Shown piece after piece: positions 7,937 through 16,800 of a stretch of DNA of 64,000 nt. This stretch comes from Acidimicrobiia bacterium (GTDB lineage Bacteria; Actinomycetota; Acidimicrobiia; Acidimicrobiales; Bin134): contig JAJDYE010000041.1 in assembly GCA_022822905.1 (NCBI GenBank), positions 174,219 through 238,218 on the forward strand, written 5' to 3'. Made by a program: the position numbers and the translations under genes. The notes under the pieces were generated by a model that saw only the letters and a list, made by a program, of their open reading frames with translations, did not search any database and was not told the DNA's origin. Each line of letters opens with the position of its first letter. The first letter of the stretch is position 1.

Positions 7937-9337
7937 TTACTCCTCGTCGGGCTCTTCGAAGGATGGCCGAGAGCCGATGACCACGGTGAGATTGATGTGC
8001 TCGCCGTCGCGGACCACCTCCAGCTCCACTTCGGTTCCCGGAACGCGGAACTGAACCTTGGCCGCCAGCTCGGTGAACGTTGAAACCACCTCACCGTCGA
8101 TCAGCACTATCAAATCCCCAGCCATCAACCCGGCTTGCTCGGCGGGAGTGTCGGGCGACACTTCCACCACCAGGGCACCGGGAAGGCCGATCTCCGGATC
8201 AGCCCCGTATACGCCCAGGAATCCCAGTTCGGTGCTCTCTCCGCTCAATATGCGCTGCGCGATGTTGAGGGCGATGTCAGAGGGGATGGCAAACCCCAAC
8301 CCGATGTTCCCAAACGAACCGTCGGTCTGGATAAGAGTGTTCATTCCGATGACCTGACCGTTGCTATTGGCCAGGGCACCCCCCGAATTGCCCCGGTTTA
8401 TGGGAGCATCGGTCTGAATCATCTCCACAAAGGCACTGTCGCCGGTTCCCTCTCTTACCGCTCTTCCCACCGCGCTCACAATCCCGGAAGTCACCGACTG
8501 CTGCAACCCGAACGGGCTTCCCACCGCCACGGCCAGCTGTCCTACTTCGACGGTTGACCGGTCGGCAAAGACCGCGGGGGTCAGCGTCATGTCGGTATCC
8601 ACCCTCACCAAGCCCACATCAATGGCCGGTGCTGTGCCCACCACCACGCCCTCCGCCCGGACCCCGTCGGCAAATTGAACCCTCACCGTCTCAGCCTCAC
8701 CCAGAACGTGGGCGTTGGTGAGAATGAGGCCGGACGCGTCGTAGATGATCCCCGAGCCCTGTCCGTAGGTCGGAGCATCCTCGGGGATCTCCGACTCAAG
8801 GTCAGGGCTATCCGGGTTCAGATCAGGAGGCACTGGGGATTCTTGATCCAATGCATCCACGTTCACTTCAATGAGCACTACCGAGGGAATGACCGCCCGG
8901 GCCACCGCCACCACCGGATCGCCGAGCGCCAAGGGCGCCTCCGATTGGCCCGAGTCAGAGGGCTCGCCGGGCGGCGGCGAGTCGGAGGGTGCCACGACCA
9001 TCGGTGTCTGGAGCGGCGGCGATTGCTGTGGCGAGGCACTCACCACCTGCGGCCCGGAGACCACGACTATCTCAGGAGGAGGGGCATCCTGATTGAAGAA
9101 GACGCTGCCGACGCCGATCCCGATGCCCACCAGCCCCAGTACGGCCAAGGCCACCGACGCCACCAGCATGACCACTGCGGGATTGCGGGGTTGGCTCGAC
9201 CGATCTCCTGTCGGCCCCCAGGACACGACCTCCACGGTGCGGGGGGCTGGCAAGTTTCTGGGCTGCTCGGCTGGGCCTTCCAGTTCCCATCCCAAGGGAT
9301 CCCACTCCGACCGGGGATCGTCGGGCTCGTTGCTCAT
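7937..9337 (-). CDS. Membrane-anchored HtrA/DegP-like serine protease with PDZ domain
   Basis: A roughly 75-residue cytoplasmic segment precedes one transmembrane helix (VMLVASVALAVLGLVGIGIG) and a Pro/Ser-rich linker. The trypsin-like domain carries the His site (LILTNAHVLGEAE), the Asp site (AIDVGLVRVD) and the Ser site (NRGNSGGAL). A PDZ domain follows (LVVEVSPDTPAEQAGLMAGD). The active site would lie outside the cell, acting on misfolded envelope proteins. Its place between smc and ftsY may mean that it travels with the secretion genes, but a substrate is not indicated. Confidence 0.9.
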   Translation of the reverse strand: MSNEPDDPRSEWDPLGWELEGPAEQPRNLPAPRTVEVVSWGPTGDRSSQPRNPAVVMLVASVALAVLGLVGIGIGVGSVFFNQDAPPPEIVVVSGPQVVSASPQQSPPLQTPMVVAPSDSPPPGEPSDSGQSEAPLALGDPVVAVARAVIPSVVLIEVNVDALDQESPVPPDLNPDSPDLESEIPEDAPTYGQGSGIIYDASGLILTNAHVLGEAETVRVQFADGVRAEGVVVGTAPAIDVGLVRVDTDMTLTPAVFADRSTVEVGQLAVAVGSPFGLQQSVTSGIVSAVGRAVREGTGDSAFVEMIQTDAPINRGNSGGALANSNGQVIGMNTLIQTDGSFGNIGLGFAIPSDIALNIAQRILSGESTELGFLGVYGADPEIGLPGALVVEVSPDTPAEQAGLMAGDLIVLIDGEVVSTFTELAAKVQFRVPGTEVELEVVRDGEHINLTVVIGSRPSFEEPDEE

Positions 9338-9388
9338 TTTGTGTGGCGATTTTCCAGCGGCTCGCTACTCATCTTGGGTGGTGAGTCC

Positions 9389-12300
9389 TCAGCCTTGTTC
9401 GAGAAGTACCTTCGGTTTTGAGGCTACCACCACTTTTTCGGAAAGCACCTTCGAGCTGCCCCCCGGCTTCATGGATACGCCGTAGAGGCAATCGGCTGCT
9501 TCCATTGTGCGCTTTTGGTGGCTGACTATCAGCAGCTGGGCATCAGCTCGGAACTCGTCGATGAGCTGAAGGAAGCGGTGCAAATTGACATCATCGAGGG
9601 CCGCCTCCACTTCGTCCATGACATAGAACGGCGAAGGACGGCTGCGGAACACCGCAAACAGAAAAGCCAGCGCGGTAAGCGAGCGCTCCCCTCCCGAAAG
9701 CAGGCTCAGGCGGCGGATGTTCTTGCCCGACGGTCGGGCCTCGATCTCCACCCCGGTGTCCAGCAGGGCGTCGGGCTGGGTGAGCCGCAGCTTGCCCTCA
9801 CCGCCGGGAAACAGCGTCTGGAACAGCTCGGAGAAGTTGCGCTCCACATCGGCATAGGCCGACGAGAACACGCTGACGATCTCCTCGTCGATCTTGCGAA
9901 TGATCTTGCGGAGCTCCCGGCGGCTTTGTCGAATATCGTCAATCTGGCCCTGGGTGAACTCATAGCGCTCCGAGAGTGCCTCGTATTCTTCCAGCGCCAA
10001 CGGGTTCACAGGCCCCATAATGCGCAGCTCCTGCTCCAGAGCCCTGATCCGGTCGGAGGGAGCAACGCCCGGCTCCAAGGGAGGGCATTCCGCAGCCACA
10101 GCCTCGCCGGGTTCGCAGTCCAGCTCCCGGCGGCAGCGGTCGACCGCCGCCTCCAGCCTTATCCCCGCCTCGGCCAACTCAATCTCGGCGCTGCGGTCTC
10201 GTTCTCGGCACTGTCCCAGCCGAGCCTCGGCCTGGGCCCGCTGGCTTCGCAGTTCCTCAAGCCTTCGGGCCGCGTCCCGGGCTGCCTCTGATTCCTGCGC
10301 CCTTCGGCGGCGAAGGTCTTCAAGCTGGTGGTCTGCCTCTTGGACCCTGTGAGCCAATAGGTCTGCGAGTAGGTCGACGACAGCTAGCCGCAAGTCGACG
10401 GCCTCCCGTCGAGATGCAACTTCGGCGCGAGCTTGAGCCATCTCGCTCAACCGCCGCTCAATGTCGTCTCGCTGTGTCGATAGCAGGCGGCGGCGCTCTT
10501 CCAACCCTGCGGCCCGTATTCGGTAGTCGGAGCGAAGGGTGCTCACGGTCTGTGACTTGTAAGACAACTCATCGCGTTCTCGGTTCATGCTCTCCACACG
10601 CGCCTGATGCTCGGCTTCTCGGGCCTCGTGTTCGGGCAGCTCCTCTTGCAGCTCGCCAGCCCGGCGCCGATCCTCGGCAATCCTGGCATCCAGTTCTCCA
10701 CGACGGGGACCGAACGCAGCAATTCCCACTTCCACGTCGCGCAGCTCCCGTTCCACCGCGGCGGCTCGCCCCCGGGCAGTCTCCAGAGCCTCCGACCGGA
10801 TCGATGCCGTCTGCCGAGCCTGGGCTGCTCGCTCCTCGGCCTCCTCTCGCCGGCGGTCGACAATCGCAAGATCTTGCTTGGCAGCGTCCTCTGCTTCAGA
10901 TGCCCGCGCCAATGACTGCTCGGCTTCTTCCAGCAAACCTCTGGTGGCCCCTGAGCGCCGAACGCCCACTCTCCATCCCGACGGGGAGAACCGGTCGCCC
11001 CGGCGGGTTACCACCACCGCGGAGGGATCGGCGACTGCCGCCGCAGCCGCCTGCTCACTGCTCTCCACCACCCCAACCGAGCCAACCAAGGCGTCGAGCA
11101 GCTGGTCCATGCCCGCTACCGAGGAATGCACGTGGGAGCGCAGAGGAACGCCGACCGCCGGGGTCGCCGCGGCTAGACCCGATCCGCTCAGGGCCAAGAC
11201 CGCCCCGCTCACATTGTCTGCTTCCAGGGTGGCTATGGCTCGCATGGCGACCTCGGTGTCGGTGGCAACCACCGCGGCCACCGCTTCGCCCGCCGCAGCT
11301 TCAAAGGCCGCCTCCCACCCCCGATCGATGTCGACAACCTCGAGTAGCGTGCCCACCACACCATCGATGCCGGCCAGACGCTGGGCACCAGACTGATCGC
11401 GTGCCTCGTCCAAGGCGAGGGAGAGGGCCTCTCGCCTTGCCTCCCACGCATGGCGTTCGCCAACCGCTTCGGCAAGCACGGCTCTCTGATGCTCGCTCGC
11501 CGCTCGGGCCTCGTCTACCAACCGATCGGCACCGTCGAGCTCGTGTCGCTGGGACTGCTCAGCCTCTTCCATGCTCGTGGCCTCGGCCCAGCATCGGTCC
11601 AACTCCTCCACCAATGCCTGTTGACGTCCTTCCAACTCCTCAAGGTTCCGGCCCAGGCGGTCTGATTCCGCTTGATCCCGTTGGATCGACGCCTCCAAGA
11701 TTCTCAACTCGCCTTTGATCCGAGGGGCATCCGGTGCCGATAACGGCAGGCTCTGGTCGCCCCACCGCTCGTCGAACAACAGACGAAGCTGTTCCAGCTG
11801 CTGTTCGGCATCAGCCACTACAGCCTCATCGGGTGCCAATGCCGTCGCGGCGTCCTCAACTTCGCGCAGCTCTCTGCCCAGTCGGTTTGACTCGGCCTCC
11901 AATGTGGCCACCACATCCTCGTCCACTCCGGCATTTCGCTCCCGCTGCAAGCGCAGACGGCGCTCCGACAACAGGGCCTCCATCCCTCGAAGCCGTTCGG
12001 TGAGCCCCTCAAAGCGCATAAGCGCGTCGCTGATGTCCTGCCCGTCGGCCGCTGACAATTGGGCTTCGGCCGCGGCCAAGTCTCGGTCTACGGCCTCCAC
12101 CTGCACCGCCAGTTGCTCCATCTCCCGGCGATCGGCCGCCTGGTCCTGAGTCAGCTGGCGAACCCGTCGGCGAAGCTGGTCGATCTCCTGCCCCGCGAGA
12201 TGGCGGCGTAGACCGCCCAGTTCTGCCAGAAGGCCGCCGTGCCGCCGGGCGGCCTCGGCTTGACGCTCCAACGGCCGCAACTGGCGTCGAATCTCCCGCA

Positions 12301-12883
12301 CCACGTCGGATAGCCGGGTGAGGTTGGCCTCAGACGCGGCTAGCCGCCGTTCCGACTTCTCCTTGCGGCGACGATACTTCAACACGCCCGCGGCCTCCTC
12401 GATGACGACCCGACGGTCTTCAGGCCGGGCGCTCAGAACCCCTTCGATCTGGCGCTGGGAGACGATCACATGCTGCTGGCGGCCAACGCCGGAGTCGCTC
12501 AGCAGTTCCTGAATGTCGAGCAGCCGACAGGGCACTCCGTTGATGGCATACGTGCTGTCCCCACTCCGGAACAGCGTCCGAGTGATGGTGACCTCTTCGA
12601 ATTCGATAGGCAGCAGACGCGAAGAGTTGTCGATGCTCAGCGACACCTCCGCCCGACCCAACGCCGCTCGAGAGGCAGTTCCCGCGAAGATGACGTCTTC
12701 CATCTTGGCCGAGCGCACCGACGTCGGGGCTTGGGCTCCCAGAGTCCAGGCCACCGCGTCGACCACGTTGGACTTGCCGCTGCCGTTGGGCCCGACGATT
12801 GCCGTCACGCCGGGCTCGAATACCAGCGTGGTTGTATCAGCGAAAGACTTGAACCCCTTGAGCGTCAGCGCCTTCAAGAACAC
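9389..12883 (-). CDS. smc: Chromosome segregation protein SMC
   Basis: This 1164-residue SMC ATPase compacts and resolves chromosomes. The N-terminal head has the Walker A GPNGSGKSNVVDAV, followed by a long coiled coil, a hinge around residues 490-640 (GIDGVVGTLLEVVDID), and a second coiled coil. The C-terminal head has the signature LSGGERSLTALAFLFAV and Walker B FYVMDEVEAALDD. All ATPase motifs are intact. The kleisin partners ScpA and ScpB are not in the window. Confidence 0.97.
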   Translation of the reverse strand: MFLKALTLKGFKSFADTTTLVFEPGVTAIVGPNGSGKSNVVDAVAWTLGAQAPTSVRSAKMEDVIFAGTASRAALGRAEVSLSIDNSSRLLPIEFEEVTITRTLFRSGDSTYAINGVPCRLLDIQELLSDSGVGRQQHVIVSQRQIEGVLSARPEDRRVVIEEAAGVLKYRRRKEKSERRLAASEANLTRLSDVVREIRRQLRPLERQAEAARRHGGLLAELGGLRRHLAGQEIDQLRRRVRQLTQDQAADRREMEQLAVQVEAVDRDLAAAEAQLSAADGQDISDALMRFEGLTERLRGMEALLSERRLRLQRERNAGVDEDVVATLEAESNRLGRELREVEDAATALAPDEAVVADAEQQLEQLRLLFDERWGDQSLPLSAPDAPRIKGELRILEASIQRDQAESDRLGRNLEELEGRQQALVEELDRCWAEATSMEEAEQSQRHELDGADRLVDEARAASEHQRAVLAEAVGERHAWEARREALSLALDEARDQSGAQRLAGIDGVVGTLLEVVDIDRGWEAAFEAAAGEAVAAVVATDTEVAMRAIATLEADNVSGAVLALSGSGLAAATPAVGVPLRSHVHSSVAGMDQLLDALVGSVGVVESSEQAAAAAVADPSAVVVTRRGDRFSPSGWRVGVRRSGATRGLLEEAEQSLARASEAEDAAKQDLAIVDRRREEAEERAAQARQTASIRSEALETARGRAAAVERELRDVEVGIAAFGPRRGELDARIAEDRRRAGELQEELPEHEAREAEHQARVESMNRERDELSYKSQTVSTLRSDYRIRAAGLEERRRLLSTQRDDIERRLSEMAQARAEVASRREAVDLRLAVVDLLADLLAHRVQEADHQLEDLRRRRAQESEAARDAARRLEELRSQRAQAEARLGQCRERDRSAEIELAEAGIRLEAAVDRCRRELDCEPGEAVAAECPPLEPGVAPSDRIRALEQELRIMGPVNPLALEEYEALSERYEFTQGQIDDIRQSRRELRKIIRKIDEEIVSVFSSAYADVERNFSELFQTLFPGGEGKLRLTQPDALLDTGVEIEARPSGKNIRRLSLLSGGERSLTALAFLFAVFRSRPSPFYVMDEVEAALDDVNLHRFLQLIDEFRADAQLLIVSHQKRTMEAADCLYGVSMKPGGSSKVLSEKVVVASKPKVLLEQG

Positions 12884-12955
12884 CTAAGCGACCCTACCCA
12901 GCCGAAGGGCGCGATTTGTGGAACTACGCCGAGTTGGCTGGATAGACATGGCGGG

Positions 12956-13801
12956 TCAGATCTGGCACTGCTCGCAGTAGTACGTCCACCGGCGGCGGAA
13001 GCGGTACTTCTGGATCGGGCGATGACAGCGGGGGCAAGGCCGTCCGCCCTTGCCGGCCTGCTTGAACACGTTGAGGTACTCCTCGTAGCCGCCCGGCTTT
13101 CCGTGCACGTCCACGTAGAAGCCATCCTCCAAAGTGGCACCCCGGTGTTTGGCCGCATCATGCAAAGTTTCCACCATCGCCCGGTGCAGTCGCCTGACCT
13201 CTTGAGGCCCCAAAGAGTTCGGCAGACGGTCGAACCTAAGACCAGCTGCAAACAAGATCTCGTCTGAGTACAGCTCTCCCAGTCCAACCACCACGCGGTC
13301 ATCGGTCAGCACGGCTTTCAGCTTGGCGTCTTGGGCCAAAAGGATCTCGCCGAACATCCGCCACGGCACCGGCTGTTCGAGGGGATCAATCCCCAGTCCC
13401 CCCAACTCGGGGACTTCCTCAATCAGCTTTTCGGCATTGGCCAAGAACAGTGTGGCATCGCCAGTTCCGTCTACCAGTCGAAGCTGCCCGCTCTTGGTGA
13501 AGGTGATCACCACCGCGGTATTGGGCTCAATGCTGTCTCGGTTGGCGTGGCGTCGGAGCTGGCCTCCACTGCCCAGATGTGCAACCACCACATCCTCGCT
13601 GTCCAGACCCATAATCAAGTACAGCCCCCGACGGCGGACATTGGTGATCTTCATCTTCTCCAGCCGGGCCGCAAGCTTCTTTGCCCCTCCGGACCGCTTG
13701 GCGTGCCCGGTCTCGAAGGCCTCCACAGACTTGATGCGAAGACCAGACAGTTCTCTGTCCAAGTCGCGGCGGATAGTCTCGATTTCCGGTAGTGCGATCA
13801 T
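12956..13801 (-). CDS. Fpg/Nei-like DNA glycosylase homologue lacking the usual catalytic residues
   Basis: The protein aligns with formamidopyrimidine-DNA glycosylase end to end: an N-terminal ALPEIETIRRDLDREL, a helix-two-turn-helix region and a complete C-terminal zinc finger (CPRCH...CEQC). Active Fpg starts MPELPE, with Pro2 the nucleophile and Glu3 essential, whereas this one starts MIALPE. The RRGKY lysine is replaced too (RRRGLYL). It may bind DNA without glycosylase or lyase activity, or use other residues. The ATG at 13801 has a good GAGGAG site; the ORF track's 13891 start overlaps rnc. Confidence 0.85.
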   Translation of the reverse strand: MIALPEIETIRRDLDRELSGLRIKSVEAFETGHAKRSGGAKKLAARLEKMKITNVRRRGLYLIMGLDSEDVVVAHLGSGGQLRRHANRDSIEPNTAVVITFTKSGQLRLVDGTGDATLFLANAEKLIEEVPELGGLGIDPLEQPVPWRMFGEILLAQDAKLKAVLTDDRVVVGLGELYSDEILFAAGLRFDRLPNSLGPQEVRRLHRAMVETLHDAAKHRGATLEDGFYVDVHGKPGGYEEYLNVFKQAGKGGRPCPRCHRPIQKYRFRRRWTYYCEQCQI

Positions 13802-13853
13802 CGGATCACTCCTCGTAGTCCTTCTCCTTCTACCACTTCTGCTCCTGCCGAGA

Positions 13854-14576
13854 TCACGGGGCTGCTCCAGACGCAACGGCAACCTCATCATGGTTCAGGG
13901 TTTGCCAGACCGAGGCAGCAGCGGCCTGCTCGGCTTGCTTTTTGGACCGACCTCGGCCTCGACCTCGTTCTTCGCCTCCCACATGCACAACGGCGAGGAA
14001 CTGCTTGGCATGGTCAGGCCCCTTCTCCGTCAGGCGGTACTCCGGGGCATTTTGGCCGATGCGGGCGCAGTACTCCTGCAACCTCGTCTTGAAGTCCCTG
14101 ATGCCCGGGCATTCAGACGCCGCGGCAATGCGATCATCCAGCCATCCCCGAACCAACTCGATCAGTTTCTCCCACGGGGCATCCAGATAGACCGCGCCGA
14201 TCACCGCTTCCATGGCATCGGAGAGGATCGACAGCTTTTCCCGCCCTCCGGACGCCTCTTCACCGCGACCCAGGCGTAGCACCTTCCCCAACTGCAACTC
14301 GACCGCGAGATCGGCCAGGGCTTCGGCCCGGACAACCTCGGCTCGCAGCGGCGCTAGTTGGCCCTCGGCCATTTCGGGATAGGCGGTGTAAATGTGGTCG
14401 GTCACCACCAAAGCCAAGACGGCATCACCCAAGAACTCCAGACGCTCGTTGGAGGAAGTACCGGCATGGTCGGCGCACCAGGATCGGTGGGTCAACGCCT
14501 CGACCAGCAAGCTGGGCCGGGCGAATTGGTAGCCGAGGCGATCGGCTAGAGCAGCGATGTCGGATTCAGCGGTCAG
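13854..14576 (-). CDS. rnc: Ribonuclease III, apparently with a CTG start
   Basis: RNase III cleaves double-stranded RNA in rRNA maturation. The signature ERLEFLGDAVL is followed by the second acidic site (SDAMEAVIGAVYLD) and a C-terminal dsRNA-binding domain (DFKTRLQEYCARIGQNAPEY). The ORF track begins at a TTG (14510), which cuts off a conserved N-terminal helix (DIAALADRLGYQFARPSLL). Extending upstream, the only usable codon before open antisense sequence is CTG at 14576. It overlaps the acpP stop as CTGA, mirroring ATGA coupling. The gives a 240-residue protein of normal length. Confidence 0.9.
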   Translation of the reverse strand: MTAESDIAALADRLGYQFARPSLLVEALTHRSWCADHAGTSSNERLEFLGDAVLALVVTDHIYTAYPEMAEGQLAPLRAEVVRAEALADLAVELQLGKVLRLGRGEEASGGREKLSILSDAMEAVIGAVYLDAPWEKLIELVRGWLDDRIAAASECPGIRDFKTRLQEYCARIGQNAPEYRLTEKGPDHAKQFLAVVHVGGEERGRGRGRSKKQAEQAAAASVWQTLNHDEVAVASGAAP

Positions 14577-14911
14577 GAGCTTCGGCTCAGGCGGCCGTGG
14601 ACATAGTCGACGGCGTCTCGCACCGTCTTGAGATCCTCCAGGTCTTCGTCATCGATGCTGAAGCCAACAGTCCTCTCGCTCAACTCCTCTTCCAGGGTTT
14701 CCACGAGCTCGATGAGAGCAAGTGAATCGGCGTCGAGATCGTCGGCAAATGCCTGTCCTTCGGTGATCCGGTCCGGGGAAATCTCCAAGATGTCGGCCAG
14801 GCATTCAGTGACGAGGGTCAAAACCCCGTCGCGATCCAGCGGGCTCTGTTCGACATGGGTTTCGGATGGCACGGCATCTCCGGGGCGGTTCAGCAACTCG
14901 GCGCCCGACAA
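14573..14911 (-). CDS. acpP: Acyl carrier protein
   Basis: The four-helix carrier fold has the phosphopantetheine serine in DADSLALIELVETLEEE. It carries acyl chains in fatty-acid synthesis after activation by AcpS. About 30 residues precede the domain, making it longer (112) than the usual 78-85. It stands between plsX and rnc, with its stop shared with the rnc start. Confidence 0.93.
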   Translation of the reverse strand: MSGAELLNRPGDAVPSETHVEQSPLDRDGVLTLVTECLADILEISPDRITEGQAFADDLDADSLALIELVETLEEELSERTVGFSIDDEDLEDLKTVRDAVDYVHGRLSRSS

Positions 14912-14961
14912 GTATACGTTAGCTTGTCCCCCTCCTTACCCACCAAGGACTGAGGGAATCC

Positions 14962-15957
14962 CTATTCGGAGGACAAAATCCGGCGCAATGACCCCACAGT
15001 GTCGCGTTCGGCCAGTTCATGGGCCACTTCTATGGCATTGGCCAATGCCCTTGGGGACGACGCCCCATGGCTGATGATCGTGACGCCCCTCACCCCGAGG
15101 AGGATGGCACCACCCACCGAATCGGGGTTGAACTCGTCGTAGAGCGGGGTCAGCGCGGGTGCCAGCAGCTCGGCCCCCTGCCTGGCTTCGTCAGAGGAGT
15201 CGAACGCATCCAGGAGTGCGCCGATCAACTGCTTGGCCACGCCCTCAGCGGTCTTGAGGGCGACGTTCCCGGTGAAACCGTCCGTGACGATCACATCCAC
15301 CAGATCCTCCAGCAGGTCACGTCCTTCGACATTGCCGGCGAACACCGCACCCGTTCTGGCTTGCCAGGTTTTGTCCTCCAACAACTCAAAGGCCTCCTTG
15401 ACCAAGGGCGATCCTTTGCCGGCCTCCTCCCCGTTGGACAAGAGCCCGACTCTGGGCTCTGCAACCTCCCAGCGGTCGCGGCAGTACACCGCACCCATCT
15501 GGGCAAACTGCACCAGCCATTCCGCGCTGCACTCGGTGTTGGCGCCCGAATCCAGCATCACGTTTGGCCAAGCACGGCCGGGAACGACGATCGGCGTGGC
15601 GATAGCGGGACGGGACACACCCCGGATACGCCCCATCCTCAACAGGGACGCCGCCATGGCCGCTCCGGTATTGCCACCGCTGACCATGGCAGAGGCGCGG
15701 CCGTCGCGAACCGCCTCGGCTGCCCGCACCACAGAAGAGTCCTTCATCTTTCGCACGCTGGACGCCGCTTCGGCCCCCATGGAGATCACTTGCGACGCGG
15801 GAACCACCTCGAACTCGCCGTCATCGGGCAATTGCTCGGGTTGACCCACCAGCAACACGGGAATGCCCTGCTCAGCCGCGATTCGGACACCAGCCAACAC
15901 CGACTGAGGGGCATTGTCGCCCCCCATTGCGTCAACGGCAACGGGAAGCGATGTCAA
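14962..15957 (-). CDS. plsX: Phosphate acyltransferase PlsX
   Basis: PlsX converts acyl-ACP to acyl-phosphate for phospholipid synthesis. Family motifs are VAVDAMGGDNAPQSVLAGV at the N-terminus, ASAMVSGGNTGAAMAASLL, and VTDGFTGNVALKTAEG near the C-terminus. The start is TTG at 15957, preceded by AGGAGCG. It is adjacent to acpP, its substrate carrier. Its leader contains a 3 x 15-bp tandem repeat. Confidence 0.95.
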   Translation of the reverse strand: MTSLPVAVDAMGGDNAPQSVLAGVRIAAEQGIPVLLVGQPEQLPDDGEFEVVPASQVISMGAEAASSVRKMKDSSVVRAAEAVRDGRASAMVSGGNTGAAMAASLLRMGRIRGVSRPAIATPIVVPGRAWPNVMLDSGANTECSAEWLVQFAQMGAVYCRDRWEVAEPRVGLLSNGEEAGKGSPLVKEAFELLEDKTWQARTGAVFAGNVEGRDLLEDLVDVIVTDGFTGNVALKTAEGVAKQLIGALLDAFDSSDEARQGAELLAPALTPLYDEFNPDSVGGAILLGVRGVTIISHGASSPRALANAIEVAHELAERDTVGSLRRILSSE

Positions 15958-15968
15958 AGGACGCTCCT

Positions 15969-16013
15969 AAATTGCGATATGGCAAATTGCGACATGGCAA
16001 ATTGCGATATGGC
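15969..16013. repeat. 3 x 15-bp tandem repeat between rpmF and plsX
   Basis: Three adjacent copies of aaattgcgatatggc (the second has gacat instead of gatat) fill the gap just upstream of the plsX ribosome binding site. The perfect 15-base period makes copy-number variation likely. On the transcribed strand each unit reads GCCATATCGCAATTT. Confidence 0.95.
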
Positions 16014-16034
16014 CAATAGGCGGAATGGAAGGGC

Positions 16035-16214
16035 TCAGGCCACTTCCATGGCTTCGCGGCCGGCGTACCACCCGCACACCCCGCACACCCGGTGCGGCCG
16101 CTTGACCGCTCCACAGCGGGGACACGTGCTCTGCGCTGGTGCCGATACTCGCCAAGCCGCGGCCCGGCGGCTTCGGCCTTTGGCCTTGGAAGTTTTCTTC
16201 TTGGGTACAGCCAT
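16035..16214 (-). CDS. rpmF: 50S ribosomal protein L32 (zinc-binding form)
   Basis: The 59-residue protein was too short for the ORF track. It begins MAVPKKKTSKAKGRRRRAAA and contains CPRCG and CGVCG, the four cysteines of the zinc-containing L32 type. It follows yceD and precedes plsX, the normal bacterial order. Confidence 0.97.
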   Translation of the reverse strand: MAVPKKKTSKAKGRSRRAAAWRVSAPAQSTCPRCGAVKRPHRVCGVCGWYAGREAMEVA

Positions 16215-16284
16215 CGAACGGTCCTAGGTGTGGAGAAAGAATGCCGCGCCGCGGATGAAACCGGCGCTGATGCGACTAATAAAT

Positions 16285-16782
16285 CTACTGGCCCGTTTGC
16301 AGCGCGTCTAACGCAGCCCATCGGGGATCCTTGGGGCGGTCATCGCCGGTGGGCTCGGGCTGGTTCATCGGATAGGCATCGGGGGCCGGCCCGAGGCAGT
16401 CGTCTGAGCAGAGTGGGGCGATGGGCAGAGCGAGAACAAGGCTGTCGCGCACCATCGGGGTCAAGTCCACTTCTCCATCGTGAATCGGATACGTCTCTTC
16501 ATCGGTCGGGGCGCTGGCGTACATCTCCCGCAGATCCTGTTGCACTGTCTGCTCAATGGGTTCCAGACACCGCCGACATGACCCGCGCCATCCAGCATGA
16601 AGCGAGCCGCTCACTTCCAGACCGCTAATGGCCGACTCCAGATGGAGGTGGAGATCAACCGGCCCGTGTACCACGGCATCGGAGTTGGACAGGTCGTCGA
16701 AGTGGGCCTGGAGGGAGATCTCCCGTTGCGAGCCGGGACGGCGCAGCAATTCTGCCACCGGCACGACCAGCTGCCTCGACAT
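16285..16782 (-). CDS. yceD: YceD/DUF177 family protein
   Basis: This DUF177 protein is linked to large-subunit rRNA metabolism and is nearly always next to rpmF, as here. Conserved features are GSLHAGWRGSCRRCLEPIE and the second Cys pair (PLCSDDCLG), probably a metal site. Its length is typical (165). Confidence 0.93.
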   Translation of the reverse strand: MSRQLVVPVAELLRRPGSQREISLQAHFDDLSNSDAVVHGPVDLHLHLESAISGLEVSGSLHAGWRGSCRRCLEPIEQTVQQDLREMYASAPTDEETYPIHDGEVDLTPMVRDSLVLALPIAPLCSDDCLGPAPDAYPMNQPEPTGDDRPKDPRWAALDALQTGQ

Positions 16783-16800
16783 GGTGCCTCCTCCCGCGGT

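Noticed and set aside
15969-16013. CRISPR array from the 15-base repeats
   Set aside because: The units are adjacent without spacers and far shorter than CRISPR repeats; no cas genes are present anywhere in the window.
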